From positions 1,178,001 to 1,242,000 of the forward strand of contig JAMXDE010000006.1 in assembly GCA_026770025.1 (NCBI GenBank): a DNA stretch of 64,000 nucleotides. The letters are read 5' to 3'. The translations under genes were made by a program, and so were the position numbers. The notes under the pieces are model-generated. The model made no database searches and had not been told where the DNA came from. It worked only from the letters and a program-made list of their open reading frames with translations. Source of the stretch: Craspedostauros australis. Taxonomy: Eukaryota > Bacillariophyta > Bacillariophyceae > Mastogloiales > Achnanthaceae. The stretch's first letter is position 1. Each line of letters begins with the position of its first letter. Below are positions 51,901 to 62,440 of this stretch, one piece after another.

Positions 51901-53592
51901 GGTTGCATCGACTATGGTCTGCCGTGAGAGATCTGTCGGTTCTGCCACGCTGTCAGCAGCCTCCATGGACTCCTCGTCGATGGCGTCGTCGGCAAAGCGG
52001 TAGAAGATCCGATCATCCTTGAAGCCTTGCTCCTTCTCGCTGGTTGCCTTGACGTGGCGGAACAAGCTGAGTTCCTTCTCGAGACGCTGACCGAGCTGGA
52101 CGGCCTCACGACGAGACTGGGCGAGGGAGGAGTAGATGATCCAATCCACGGCCTCGGAACCGATGAAGCATTTGTGGTAGGCTGCGTTACGGTAGAAGTG
52201 CGTCCGCGTTTTGATGCTGGATCGGAAGAGACCTCCGATGTTCTCAATATCTTCGCTGGAGCGTTCCATGGCGCTCTCGCCGGGCGTGAACATGCGCTTC
52301 GTGAGGTTTTCGTGTCCCTCGGGGTAGGTTCTGGCCTTGAAGTCAGTGAAACGGTAGAAACGATAATCATCGAAGAAGTTCATGCCCCTGGGAACGTGTT
52401 CGAACAGATTGATCTCCTTGAGCAGCTGCTGACCCAGCTTTTCGGCGTCGTTTCTGGACGATGCGAATTCCGCATTGAGCAACCAATCGACGGCGTCAGA
52501 ACCGATGAAGGTCTCCAGCTGGACACCCCCGATCGTGTTCTTGCTGGTCTTGACACCGAGCTCGAATGCCTGCGCCAGTTCTATGAGATTCGCCTCCCGT
52601 TTGTTGTCGCCGTTCTGCGAGACCAACGCGCGCTGCTGGAATGCGGCCACCTTGGATGTCGCGCCAGAAGCCACCGACTTGTTGTCGCTCTGACCAAAGC
52701 CCCTGAGGCTGGCCCCGCCGCTGCTCACCCCTCCAGCCGATCCGCTGATGGTCCGCATGGTATTATTGAGGGCCGTCGGCCTGGCCTGGGTGTTTTCATT
52801 GATCGTGGCCGTTTCGCTCATCATGCGCGGTGCTCCGAAGCCCGACCTGGAGAAGCTGACGTCGTTCAATATATCACGCAGGGAGGGTTCCCCGCGACGC
52901 AATCCCTCGCCGCGGCCAGTGATGCTGGTCCGAGAGTTGATTCCGAAGGTGCGTCCTGCGCCGCGGCCGGGACCACCGCCAGGCCCACTGCCGTTGCTGC
53001 CGCCGCTCGCCGCGCTGGCTGATCGAGACAAAGCGAGCTGTGCGGGAGCCGTGGCGAGGTCGTTGGGTTCTTGATTGGCACCACGATGTTGTTGGGCGTG
53101 GATGGTTTTCCGCCACGTGCTTGGTGATTCGGCCACTGGCATGGGGTTGGGTGGAGCATTCGGCCGTGCGCCGAGGTGGATGGCGGCTGGGTGCGAAGGG
53201 TTTGACTCGTGACCTTGCTGCTGATGCTGGTGCTGGTGCTGATGCTGCTGTGGGTACCCTTGATTGTAGCCATAGTCTGGATCTCCAGCGTGGTTGTTCT
53301 GGGCACCGTAGTCGCCCTGTTGGCTGTAGTGCTGCTGCTGGTGATGTTGTTGGTGATGCTGTTGTTGCTGTTGCTGTTGTTGCTGTTGGTGGTGATGCTG
53401 TTGATGGTACTGATTGTGCTGGTTGCCATGCATGTCTCCCTGGTAGCCCCCGTTGGATTGGGAGACGTGATTGGGGTTGTCATGATAGCCGTTGCGATCG
53501 CGTGGTGGCTCTTGCTGCTGCCAGCCCGAACCTGATTGGCCGTTGTTTTGGTTATAGTCGTAATTGTGGCTGTTTCCGTTTTGGTCGCTCAT
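48955..53592 (-). CDS. 1545-residue DEP-DEP-ARM protein with a conserved central domain
   Basis: A single long frame. Residues 1-100 are Gln/His/Asn-rich and low-complexity; residues 100-330 are Gly/Ser-rich. Two DEP-like domains follow (about 335-418, IGSDAVDWLLNAEFASSRND; and about 450-540, IGSEAVDWIIYSSLAQSRRE). DEP domains often tether signalling proteins to membranes. A central region of about 500 residues (about 640-1130) is clearly globular: LRLHDRGIPLNPRLFFTTKA, SIFTVWRPTSLDAIR, GFGDPVSYSVMEKAANTL, GAVRHGAECFNYYFPQDLDD. I do not recognise it as a named domain. The last 400 residues are armadillo-type repeats (LQNEALTALKNLA, VTNALKAMNNIA). It may be a cytosolic scaffold. Antisense frames over this gene are only shadows. 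Confidence 0.8.
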   Translation of the reverse strand: MSDQNGNSHNYDYNQNNGQSGSGWQQQEPPRDRNGYHDNPNHVSQSNGGYQGDMHGNQHNQYHQQHHHQQQQQQQQQQHHQQHHQQQHYSQQGDYGAQNNHAGDPDYGYNQGYPQQHQHQHQHQQQGHESNPSHPAAIHLGARPNAPPNPMPVAESPSTWRKTIHAQQHRGANQEPNDLATAPAQLALSRSASAASGGSNGSGPGGGPGRGAGRTFGINSRTSITGRGEGLRRGEPSLRDILNDVSFSRSGFGAPRMMSETATINENTQARPTALNNTMRTISGSAGGVSSGGASLRGFGQSDNKSVASGATSKVAAFQQRALVSQNGDNKREANLIELAQAFELGVKTSKNTIGGVQLETFIGSDAVDWLLNAEFASSRNDAEKLGQQLLKEINLFEHVPRGMNFFDDYRFYRFTDFKARTYPEGHENLTKRMFTPGESAMERSSEDIENIGGLFRSSIKTRTHFYRNAAYHKCFIGSEAVDWIIYSSLAQSRREAVQLGQRLEKELSLFRHVKATSEKEQGFKDDRIFYRFADDAIDEESMEAADSVAEPTDLSRQTIVDATQQMRRMSMRTGGMDSAFEPEPAPVEMTTQPQSEFNEFVISREERMAYLGFRLRHWASSFRRLDPRQQILDFFSLVKQIRDEHGVEKDKTKSLVLRLHDRGIPLNPRLFFTTKASIFTVWRPTSLDAIRKMMMGQAVGKGLDIKGKSAKRGKLSAFVPFLQISENHHKEKIRPLSTVGFLRLFFSTAIARDSVAVVLESVGEEMVDAVGEAKEVLQRLVDDPSFGQESGVEDNWEEVQKALGCEMDDPTIIFLDEYAPHCYGLEIPVRLFWEAFIVRQDIHRPKGSQYDTGRPSIPAFQDKNFEPLLATPTEGAPRAVLWQNANPEADTSMNPFELLMAYEEHNRVYPVVSDFDAFLIGTQRVSFHRPLPDDQIDVLKWCVNRIEDILKTPGPESWTSRWLEVLENPWEGEDIHPVMPRFGFGDPVSYSVMEKAANTLCSGNTRNGAVRHGAECFNYYFPQDLDDEFLVISEHIPGQKHWDYMDAKGVRNFLSARIKDGFAFPMNPKWVLADGWGQLYDELMASDRAEVQEALATWFPPHAGIRQRIEDIRRKFPRGFIRQQRAKSLADVDPSILADIAACDASNALPGTSSETGVRALLSTLKPGNGEEVISNATAALASLLQNGPIANDRAEELGKAMVSFLFCLEEFLVNRKIQFSILCILEALVKVDLGGVIGDGAGFRAVSILKAICDALGIHGEDEDLVEYSCRLLTRLALNVQDSAIDAMKSLLGPALKHVLERHIAHPTVQRVGLETFSLLCTRNAHFKVMLIDYNGVEMVVRSMELHVNDWEIQRYGCAVLSGLSMLPDGKRIIGNRGGIEAIVSAMQGHPESTGLQNEALTALKNLATVAANKPVIVASGAEDAVLYAIWINLGDAMVVTNALKAMNNIACDPQTRSVAKMRTLTFHIVLVAMQRYQVNGNVQKISVFLLKSYSFLPENLKTMVSSLDSLIPLLYSAAENYPETCSNVAQSIMLKMEKMSLF

Positions 53593-53635
53593 GATGGATC
53601 TTCACGTTGCGTCTGCGCGCGAACGCTGTGTGTGT

Positions 53636-53700
53636 AGTTGAGTGTGTAGCTGTGTGTGTAGTTGAGTGTGTACTTGAGTGTGTAGCTGTGGATACAGTTG
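53636..53700. repeat. GTGTGTAG-type tandem repeat
   Basis: Imperfect repeats of GTTGAGTGTGTAG and CTGTGTGTGTAG in the upstream region of the minus-strand DEP-ARM gene. Confidence 0.85.
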
Positions 53701-54084
53701 TGGATGCAATTTGCTTCAGAGTAGAGCACTCTGAACTGGAATGGTTGCTCCTGCTGCTGTTCTCGCTGCGGAGTCTTGCTCACGTTGCACCTCTATCTAT
53801 TGCGGAGGATCTCAATCTTGATTTCCCAGATCTCTCTGATGAATAGAGTTGCGTGACGTTAAGTTGCGTTGCGTTGAAGTCCTGCGTGCGCACTGTCTTT
53901 TGAGCAAGTAAGAGAAAGGAGGACGTGAGAGTTGTGGAATGCGGCTGGTGCTGCGTTGCAGTTTGTGGTGTGATTTGTTGGGATCTCTCTCTCTCTCTGT
54001 ATCTTTCGCACCGCTGCTGAAACGTGTAACGATCTGCTGAAGTTGCCACGCCTGTTGCGTTGCTTTGCTTTGCTTTGCGTGAGT

Positions 54085-54145
54085 GTGGTCAGTGCTGTGG
54101 TCAGTGCTGTGGTCAGTGCTGTGGTCAGTGCTGTGGACAGTGTGC
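54085..54145 (+). repeat. 12-mer tandem repeat GTGGTCAGTGCT
   Basis: Roughly five units of GTGGTCAGTGCT, the last degenerate (GTGGACAGTGTGCT). Confidence 0.9.
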
Positions 54146-54203
54146 TGTGAGAAGAAGTCTTCGTCTTCACGTTGGTCTGCTCGTATCTTGCGTTTGTTGT
54201 TGT

Positions 54204-54237
<34 letters not shown>

Positions 54238-55550
54238 ACGATCTCTATGAGATGCGATGCAATGAGATGAAATGAACGGAAATGGATCGATCAGGCGAAC
54301 AGGAATGTGATGAGGCTCTCTCCAGAGTATGCCCAAGTCTTGTCTCGTCTCTCTGCTGTTTGCAACGATTGTTCTCGTATGATCTGCTCCTTGCCGTCGT
54401 TGTCGCCGTCGTTGTCTCCGCAATACTCTACTCTACTCGTCTCGGTATGCCGTCAGCAAAAGAAAAGGGATTGCTTCGTCGGTGAAGCCGCGAACGAAAA
54501 GCGCAAGCAGTTTTTGTTTTGTGTTTTCTGTGACCCTCCTTTCTTGCTTTCTTGCTTGCCTGCTTTCTTGTTTCTTGGTGGTACTCGTTTTGCCACTGGT
54601 TCCTCCCTCGTTTCTGCAGATCAGAATTTGCCAGTAACCACTGCGCGTAGTCGTGCGACCCGTATGTGACAACCACTCGATGACCTCCGTTTCGCGCGCT
54701 CCTGTGCCAGCCAAGTGATGGGCCAAGGTCGGATGCAGGTGCAGGTGCAGAGCAGCTTGGTTTACAGAATGTGTTGCAGAATACTCGACAATGGAATGAT
54801 GGATTCGAAACAAGATGTCGCCGTGAGTTGGGATGCACACAAAAGTTGAGTTGAGCAGAGTCGAACAGAGTTGGACTTCCTTCAGTTGCTTGTAGCTTCG
54901 GTGGTGGAGCACTCCCCGATGGATGGAAGCGTGATGGCGTTGCCCTTTTCGCTGTTACTCTTCGTGTGGAGGTCCTCTCTTGTGTTGTCCCCTCAGGCGA
55001 AGGCGATCATACCATCATCTCCCTCTTTCTCTCGTTGTCGCTGTTGTTTTTCGCTTCGATGGGGCTTGTCGCAGCGACAACAACAGCGACAAAGAAGGCG
55101 ATCGGAACAACAGGCGAAGTCGCTGTTGTTGTTGTGGTGCCTCTCTACTTCGATTCAAGTAGCCCTCTCGCACAAGTCCCTGGATTTTCCAGGAATGGAA
55201 TGGAAGGGATGCGACGGACAGACTGACTTGGAAGAAGCCAGAGTGATCGTTGTGGCCAACCAAGTCGCTCTGTCCTGTTCGACGAACCGCATCGAACACT
55301 TCGAACAGTTTCCTGCGCAACTGCTGCCATGACGAAGATCCACACATGTTCCATTCAACTCTACACTTTCATCGTAGACTTCTACTGTATCCAACAAGCA
55401 GAACAGGTCACCTGCTCCTGTGCAGAGTACAGTATGACTGCGTGCGTTTGTGTTGTGTTTGGTTTGTTCTTGTTATTAATTATGGACAGTTCATTTGCTG
55501 CTGTTCTAAAAATGCAGCATAGTATTGTAAAGTGTAGAATGTCGCTCGTC

Positions 55551-58124
55551 CTACTTGCCAGGACACATGTCGTTGAGGATGGCATGGTACCGCCGGATGC
55601 CGCGATCCCGGACGCCGCGCGCCTTGCCCTTGAGGTGGAACGAGACGGAGGTGCCGGAGATCTGGCCCATCATCTCCTTGCTGACGATGTTGTGGCTTTC
55701 GAGCAGTTCCTTGGCGCGCCACACGTGAGGTGTGTCGTGTGTCCACGTGGCGTGGAACTCGGCGTTGGCCTGATGGTAACGTGCCTCGTCGTCGTCATCG
55801 TTGGTGTCCATGCAGGAGAGGCCGATGGATTGGAAGCAGTGCGAGATGATGCGGTCCTCGTCGGATGCCGCGTAATGCGGTCTGCAGACGTGGGTGTCGA
55901 ACAGATCCTCGATCAACGTGTTGAGCGCGGCTTTGTTGAGGGTGTAGCCCGATCCGCCGCCGCAGTACCGCGTGTCGGTGCGGGGGTAGTCAGTCATGGA
56001 CCCACCAAGGAACAGCGGCTTGCCCATGTTATTCTGCTGCTGGAACTTGGGCTGGCTGACCATGTAGCGGAAGTTGTCTGGGATCATGTAATGATCATCA
56101 CCGCCGATGTGGAAGTAGTCGTAATCGTCGCGATAATGCTTGTAGGCGTATTGCCACATGGAACGGATCTTCAGCCACATATTACCGTCTGCATGTATGT
56201 ACATGTGTATGTATGTGCATGTGCGTGTGGTGACGAATCAGACAGCGTATAGTCCAGATGGGAGCGAGCGAAAGAGTGAAGTGCTGTGAGTAAACGAAAA
56301 AACGTCCAACGTTCCAAACTCATATCCCCAACAGTGCCGCTACTTACATTCTTCCGGTCCTTCATGAAGGATGTTGACGGCCCCGATCGAGGCATCCGTC
56401 TTGTTGGACGCCGCGAGGAACCCGTCGCATTGTGCGGCGTAGGTTTCGGCAATGGCGCGCACGCGATCGTGACGACGCGAGTGCGTGTAGATCATGCACA
56501 GCACTCTGGGTCCCTGGACTGGATGCGTCGTACTCCTGATCTTTTGCAGCGCCTCGTAGCCGTGCTGGCCTTCGACGCCTTTGCCGTACGGTGGTGTGCA
56601 CACCGGGGCGAAATCACCGACGGGATGCTGCTGGAATGCCGGCGGATGATTGCGAATGTACGTGGCGTCGTGGATGTAACCTGGGTTGCCGTTGGCATCG
56701 AGGGCGTCGATGGGGACGTTCCATGTGGATTCGCACTCGCGATTGAGGATGGCATGCAGACGGCGGATGTTGTTGGCGATATGCTGGTTCGACACCGTGG
56801 GTGCGTCCTTGACCGGGGGAGCGTACTCGACTGCGTTGATGCTGACGGCGTGTTTGGAGATGCCCGCAAGACCCGGTTGCACAATGACTCCGAGATCCTT
56901 GAGCGGGCGGTACAGGAGAGGCGTCTGCTTGACCTGACGATTCCACGAAGCATGATAGTTGATGCCAAACTCCATGAATCGCATGGATTGCTTGTCGTCC
57001 GCTGAATTCTGGCACAGGATGTCCTTCGTTGCCAGGCAGTGCGCGATCTGCTGATCCGCAGGCAGGTGGTGCTGCCTCGTGCATTGCTTTGCCAGCTGCT
57101 TGTTGAAGACGCGCAGAGTCTTGCGGTTGAAGATGTACCCGGCGCCGCCTCCGCAGTGGAACTGGTGCGGCATCTTTCTGGACGCGACAACCGTGCCACC
57201 CGTGTAGACTGTATCCTGCTCGTTGTCCGTGTCAGCGTACTTCTGCTGCAGGAACGATCGCAGGTTGTCAGGCAGGACGTAGGCGTGATCGGAGACGAGG
57301 TAGAAGAAATCGAAGTTGTACAGATGGTGCAGATCGACGTAGTCCCACACCTGCTTGACTCGCTCCCACTCTTCATCCTGTGAGATGGTGTTGGTGGTTG
57401 CTGATGCTGATGCTGATGCTGAAGCTGATGAGGGGGCGTATACCCGGACAGCACCAACGGAGACATCGGTTTGGTCTGAGGCGGCAAGGAAACCATCGCA
57501 CTGTGATGCAAACGTATCGCGGATGGCCACCATCTGTTCCGAGTGCCTCGACGATTCCGTCATGACGATGCACAGGATCTTCTGCTGATTTGGCTGTTGC
57601 TGCGTCTGCTGCGACTGTGTCCGGATCTTACGCAAAGCCTGGAACCCTTGTGGGCCCTCATCTCCCTTGCCTGGTGCTGTCTGGCAGATGTCCTGGTGCT
57701 GCTGTTGCACCGACTGCTGCTGCTGCTGCTGTCTCTCTCTGAGCGATGCGACGAACTTGGCTGGTGGCAGGATGATGTCATGCTGTGGTGCCTCCGATGC
57801 TGGCGATGCCTTGGTGGGAGACAATGCCATGAACGATGCGTTGACTTGCAGCGATGGTGGACTGAAGGAGGATGCTGGACCGAAGGAGTGCGAGTACTTG
57901 GCCTCGATCTCGATCTGATGGCTGATGAGTTGGTTCAGCACGAAGAACTTCTGCGTGAACTCCAGCACGGCTATCAGCAGAGTGACGACCAGCAGTCTCT
58001 TCGACATCGACTTCATGGTGGTGCACACTGTCTTCTTGTCGCAAGCGAAGCGCCGAATTGGTTTTGTGTGGTTGTGGTTGGCAGCACCTGAGGGTGGTTC
58101 ATGTGCTTCATGTGCTTCGTGCAT
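55551..58124 (-). CDS. Tandem GT31-like (C1GalT-type) glycosyltransferase, type II membrane
   Basis: Two exons, 58124-56348 and 56188-55551, with a GTAAGT donor and GCAG acceptor; in-phase junction EE-YGNMWLK. 804 residues. A single transmembrane helix near residues 43-60 (RLLVVTLLIAVLEFTQKFF) and a Ser/Gln-rich stem suggest a Golgi type II enzyme. Two galactosyltransferase-like domains follow. Domain 1 (about 183-470): ILCIVMTESSRHSEQ, YLVSDHAYVLPDN and HCGGGAGYIFNRKT. Domain 2 (about 541-804): VLCMIYTHSRRHDRV, FHIGGDDHYMIPDN and YCGGGSGYTLNKA. The metal-binding D-x-D-type site is GGDDH in domain 2 but SDH in domain 1, so domain 1 may be inactive. C1GalT-like enzymes add galactose in O-glycans; the acceptor here is unknown. 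An inner ATG (MKSMSKR) is a possible alternative start. Confidence 0.83.
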
Positions 58125-60442
58125 TGTGGCGGCGTGGGGATTGTGTCGTGCACAGGAGCGCTCCTTTATTGGTGATGTGTTCTACTTCCGAGCGAGAGGC
58201 TCTGTGTTCTCCACCAGTATGCTACAAGTATGTTCATGTGCACGAACGAGCGCATTTGTGTGATGATGAAAGGAGAAAAACGAACCTCAGGTTTGTTTGT
58301 TTTCGGAGACGTGAGATGATGGCGCGAGTATTCACGCGAGAGCATGGTGCTTCTGGTTGGTGGCTGGTTTTGATGTGTTGTTTTTTGCCACTGACAACTC
58401 CGTGTAACATCGGCAAGCGGGTCTCGTTCTCTCGCCTTGGTGTGTTGTTTGCACGTGTTTGCGTTTTCCTTTTTGTCTTTCCGAACGAGGAACCGTCTTC
58501 GCGTGCTCCCCTTGTGCGTTCTTTGCTCTGTTTGATTCACCCACGCTGTTCGTTGCTTTGGTACCACTGTCTCACTATCCGTATTTACTCTATCTCCTTC
58601 ATGCACAAAGCGTGCGCCATTCCATTTCGTGACTCAAAGAACGCAATTTTCCCAACGCGTTAGCTTGTCTGGCGGGCATACCGACAAGCAATTCGCTCAC
58701 TTTTTCTTGGTTGGATGTTACGGGATTGCTCCATGTCCGTGTTGGCAGAAACTCTTACGGGCTCAACAACGCTGGTTCACAGAATTTAGTGCCCTGTATT
58801 CTTGTACCTGGGCACCTTTACTCGTAGAGTAGAACTGCCAATATTTCTCCGCCACAACCCGCGTTCGTTTCACGAATCGTTAAGTGGAGGCAGTACGGCA
58901 TGTGTTATTCCGCAGGTATCCTGACATATCAGGATATATGTGTTTGCTTTCGTCCGACCGAAGCAACCCTTGACCGAGAACGAATTGTCTTGCGATTTCA
59001 CATTCAAGTGCCTTGCCACACATGGGCGACCGCCATCGATCCCGACCAGATTCAACCGCGGAACATGGTCACGAGAGGCAGACATGCCCCTTGCTGTTTA
59101 CAAGCGATACTGGTGGCGCTCGTACTAGTACCTCGCACGAGAAAAGTGACAATAGAGCAGAACACAGCGCACAAGAATAGCGAAAACGCGAAGTGCGCGA
59201 AGAAGTGAGAGTCTTCGAATCTGCATGCAGTCTGCTCGTTGTTGTCATCATCATCGCTCACAGAGCGAGGATGCTTGCACCTTTGTTTCATCACAAGGAG
59301 AGAGGCGGTTTCTTGGCTGCCCATCATCGTGCGTTGCCTCCTCCTTGGAGTAAAGGAAGTGACTTACTCTCCCTTACTACACTCAGCTCTCTTTTTCTCG
59401 TTGCCAATAGTTATACCTGCGGACAAGTGTCCCTTCTGTCGCTGGAACATAGAGTAATCCCTGACACCATCATCGTCGACACATGCAACATGTTCTGAAT
59501 TCGTTGATGGATGGGTGATGCGCCCGTGATTGCATCACGCGGACAGCGACTTCCAAAGATACGAACATCTGTCCAAACTGCACCACCATCAAGATGACAG
59601 AAGCCCGACCAAGACCAGAAGAAGCGTTGGGGAAGGCATTATCCATCCATCTCAACCGACGACGAGCAAGATGCTACCCAATCGAGCGACAGATCTTTCC
59701 GGTAAGATCCACAAACAATTGCGCCTTCAATGCATCGCGACCGCGGACCCTCTCGTGGCTCAAATGATCGCTGATCGAAAGCGCATTCGGCGCTGCTTCC
59801 CTCACATTTTCAGCCATCGTGTTGCTGGTGATACGAGCGTAGCATCACTGAAGTCATTCCAGAAAGAGCGTCACAAAGACAATGAGGGTGACCATGACAG
59901 TTGGTCGAATTGTTTGTGAATAATCTTCTCTGCAGAGCAATCCAAAGAGATCCAGAAGAGAGTCGATGGATCCGCAATGCAATGCAATGCAAGATGGCTC
60001 GCCACAAGTCAGAAATCGCAGTGATTGCTGATGGTTTGTGCGATGCGTCACACTCTCTGCCGCATTGGTACACGACAACTTGCAGCCGTACTCGCGATGC
60101 GCAAGTGCTTCGACACTTTCGGGACAGGATCGACACATCCTCTGAGCCAACGATCTCACACATTACAACAGGAGCTTCAATTGCACTCAGATAGTATACG
60201 AACGACTCGAGAGAGCATTCAATTCTCCATTCAATCAATCTGATAATCTTATGCTGCTTACATCCAGGACTATATATCTGTACTTTGTGGTATCCTACAT
60301 ACCACACTCTTACTATTCTATTCCACAACACTCTGCTCGGACCTCGCGTTGTGGCAGATCGTCGATGCTCTGCCGGATGGGAATCATGGACGAGGACCAT
60401 TCTACCATCAGCCATCACGACCAGTCTCTCCACGACGCGTGA
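58125..60442. other. Intergenic region, no gene recognised
   Basis: About 2.3 kb. Short frames such as 59530-59919 (starting from a TTG) have mixed composition and no domain. No ATG-started coding sequence longer than about 70 codons is convincing. Confidence 0.45.
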
Positions 60443-60937
60443 TTATGGCTGCTCGGTGGGTTTCCACTTCGCCGCGATCTTGGTCTGCAACGCCTTCAAT
60501 CCACGGAACAGATAAAAGGCAGGATAGACGAAGAGATCCGTCACGAACTTCAGCAGCAGCACAATGGTCAGTTTCGTGATGAGGAAGGTTGCCATCGCGG
60601 CCGCGGCGAACGTATTTGCCGTCAGGCTCTTCATGGTTGTTGCCGTTCCAGAATCTGGATCGGTGACATTCTCCAAATCATCGCTGCTTCCGTTGTTGGG
60701 CACGACCGCTGGAAGTGACCATGAAGCAAGTCTTGTCACAGTTTGTCCTGCGTGAATCTCGTGGTTGCACCTGTCGCGATTGATGTGAGCACGCGACGGC
60801 ACGTTCAATATTGCATCGAGGCGAGATCCCTTGGTGGCAACCGTGGTGAATGATGAGCACACCCCGATCGATGCCATCGTCATGAACAGCAACATCATCG
60901 TCACAGAAACGGTGGGATTCTTCGTTCGCGTCAACAT
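60443..60937 (-). CDS. Small predicted plastid or membrane protein, unknown
   Basis: 164 residues from the ATG at 60935-60937. The N terminus (MLTRTKNPTVSVTMMLLFMT, then ASIGVCSSFTTVATKG) is signal-like and has an S-F cleavage context that could be a plastid bipartite presequence. A Leu/Val-rich transmembrane segment lies near residues 113-138 (FLITKLTIVLLLKFVTDLF). The C terminus is basic (LKALQTKIAAKWKPTEQP). The frame is open further upstream to 61297, but that part is low-complexity and probably leader DNA. Function unknown. Homology searching would be needed to confirm it is a gene. Confidence 0.5.
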   Translation of the reverse strand: MLTRTKNPTVSVTMMLLFMTMASIGVCSSFTTVATKGSRLDAILNVPSRAHINRDRCNHEIHAGQTVTRLASWSLPAVVPNNGSSDDLENVTDPDSGTATTMKSLTANTFAAAAMATFLITKLTIVLLLKFVTDLFVYPAFYLFRGLKALQTKIAAKWKPTEQP

Positions 60938-62440
60938 GATCGTCACTGCTTTTGTTTTACTGTCGTTGTTGTCGTTGTCGTTCCAACTGCTTCCGTCGTT
61001 CTCGATACCAGACTTTGGATCGCCTTGTGCAATGTGGTCGCTCAATGGATCTTCCCGATACTTCTTCCTCTCTCTCTCTCTGTTGTTGCTGCTGCTGCTC
61101 TCTGTGCTCTTGTTCTCTTTCTTGTTCTTTGTACCAACACCAGCAGCAACCAATGCCGGCGGTGGTCGTCGACACGGAGGCGCGGCAAGGACTGTTGGTG
61201 ACACAAGCGCGCACACATCTGCAGAAGAACAAGAACAAAACGAGAAACCAGAACCCTTCCTGTGGCTTTTGTTTTGCGTCATGCAAACAAGCGTCACAAA
61301 AGATACGATTCAAGATCATCACTCGACGAATCATCCGAGTCGTCCGTCTCTCTGGATGTCCAAGCCATTCTGTAGAGCGAGTGTAGAAATCTAGCAGAAC
61401 CATGAGCCATGTTGTGAGAATGAAAGCAAAGGGGGCAGAATGATGCGTCCGACTATCCAAACTAAGTGGAAGAAGTTGATGAGGGTGTGGGAGTTATCAA
61501 ACGACCAGGATAGCCAAAGTAGAGAAGAAGATTCGCACCATGCAATAGATCGATTGTCAATGTCTTGTGTACCGCAATCGCGATTGCTTTTCAGGAGATT
61601 CGTGGGTGCACGCTCTCACATGTACTTGCAGTTGCTACGAGCATGGAGTATGCGTGCTTGATCCGATCAATCGGTCCAATATCGCCACGCATTGCATTCG
61701 ATGTTCATTTGGATCCAGTTGATCTACGTGCTCTCTCTCTGTGGCAAGCTCATGATACCACAGAGTCCATGGTTGATGCGAAGAGTAAGATGTCTTCGAC
61801 AGGGATGCATCAGCACAGGGTGGCACCCCCTTGCCTCACCCAACCACGTCCACAAGAGACGCCAACAGAAGTCACAACAAGAGAATTCTGCAGTTCTGGC
61901 CTTCGTCCGTTGGAGCGAATCTTCGTTGTGCTCTGTCTGCCTCCGACACATCATGGACGCAACGGAAACTGAGCAACAAAACAGAACCATCATGATGATC
62001 ACCATCGCGGCGGTCATCGCCGTTAAGGCATTGCCGCCGTTCTCACCACAAGACATTCGGGAACACCTCAATCAACAACACCGGCATTTGCGCAAGAGGT
62101 AAGTTGTGGTTGTGGAGACGCATACTCGTCCACATTGCCTGTTACCCTTGGCTGCATTCGTCGAAAGCAAGCTACTCGCAAGTTGTCTGGGGACCTCCGA
62201 CTCACTCCAACATCCACAATCTCTCTCTCTCTGCGTGTGTGTGTTCGCCTCACCGCCCATCCTCGCGTCGCAGCTGCATTTCCCGATTGGCCAGTTGTGC
62301 CTCTCTGCTCCATTATCTGACCAAGCAGAATTGTGACCAATTCATCCGTCCATCCGGCAATCCATCCATCCACACGCACAACATAGCACAGCAGAGCATA
62401 TCATAGCATCCCAGTACTCCATACCACACTCTTGTAAATC
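60938..62440. other. Intergenic region with one possible short first exon
   Basis: An ATG at 61953 opens a 48-residue frame (MDATETEQQNRTIMMI...) that runs into a good splice donor (GAG-GTAAGT, near 62100). It may be a first coding exon, but no matching acceptor exon was found before the carrier gene. Other frames lack recognisable domains. Confidence 0.35.

Larger units (their letters stand above)
53593..55550. other. Intergenic region with tandem repeats
   Basis: Leader and promoter DNA of the 1545-residue gene, then about 1.5 kb without supported coding sequence. Low-complexity tracts are listed separately. Frames near 54870-55330 are basic or Leu-rich without a domain. Confidence 0.5.

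Noticed and set aside
52027-53022. A 331-residue plus-strand frame
   Set aside because: Antisense shadow of the DEP domains and the Gly/Ser-rich region.
55329-56252. A 307-residue plus-strand frame
   Set aside because: It lies antisense to exon 2 of the glycosyltransferase and to its intron, with no domain of its own.
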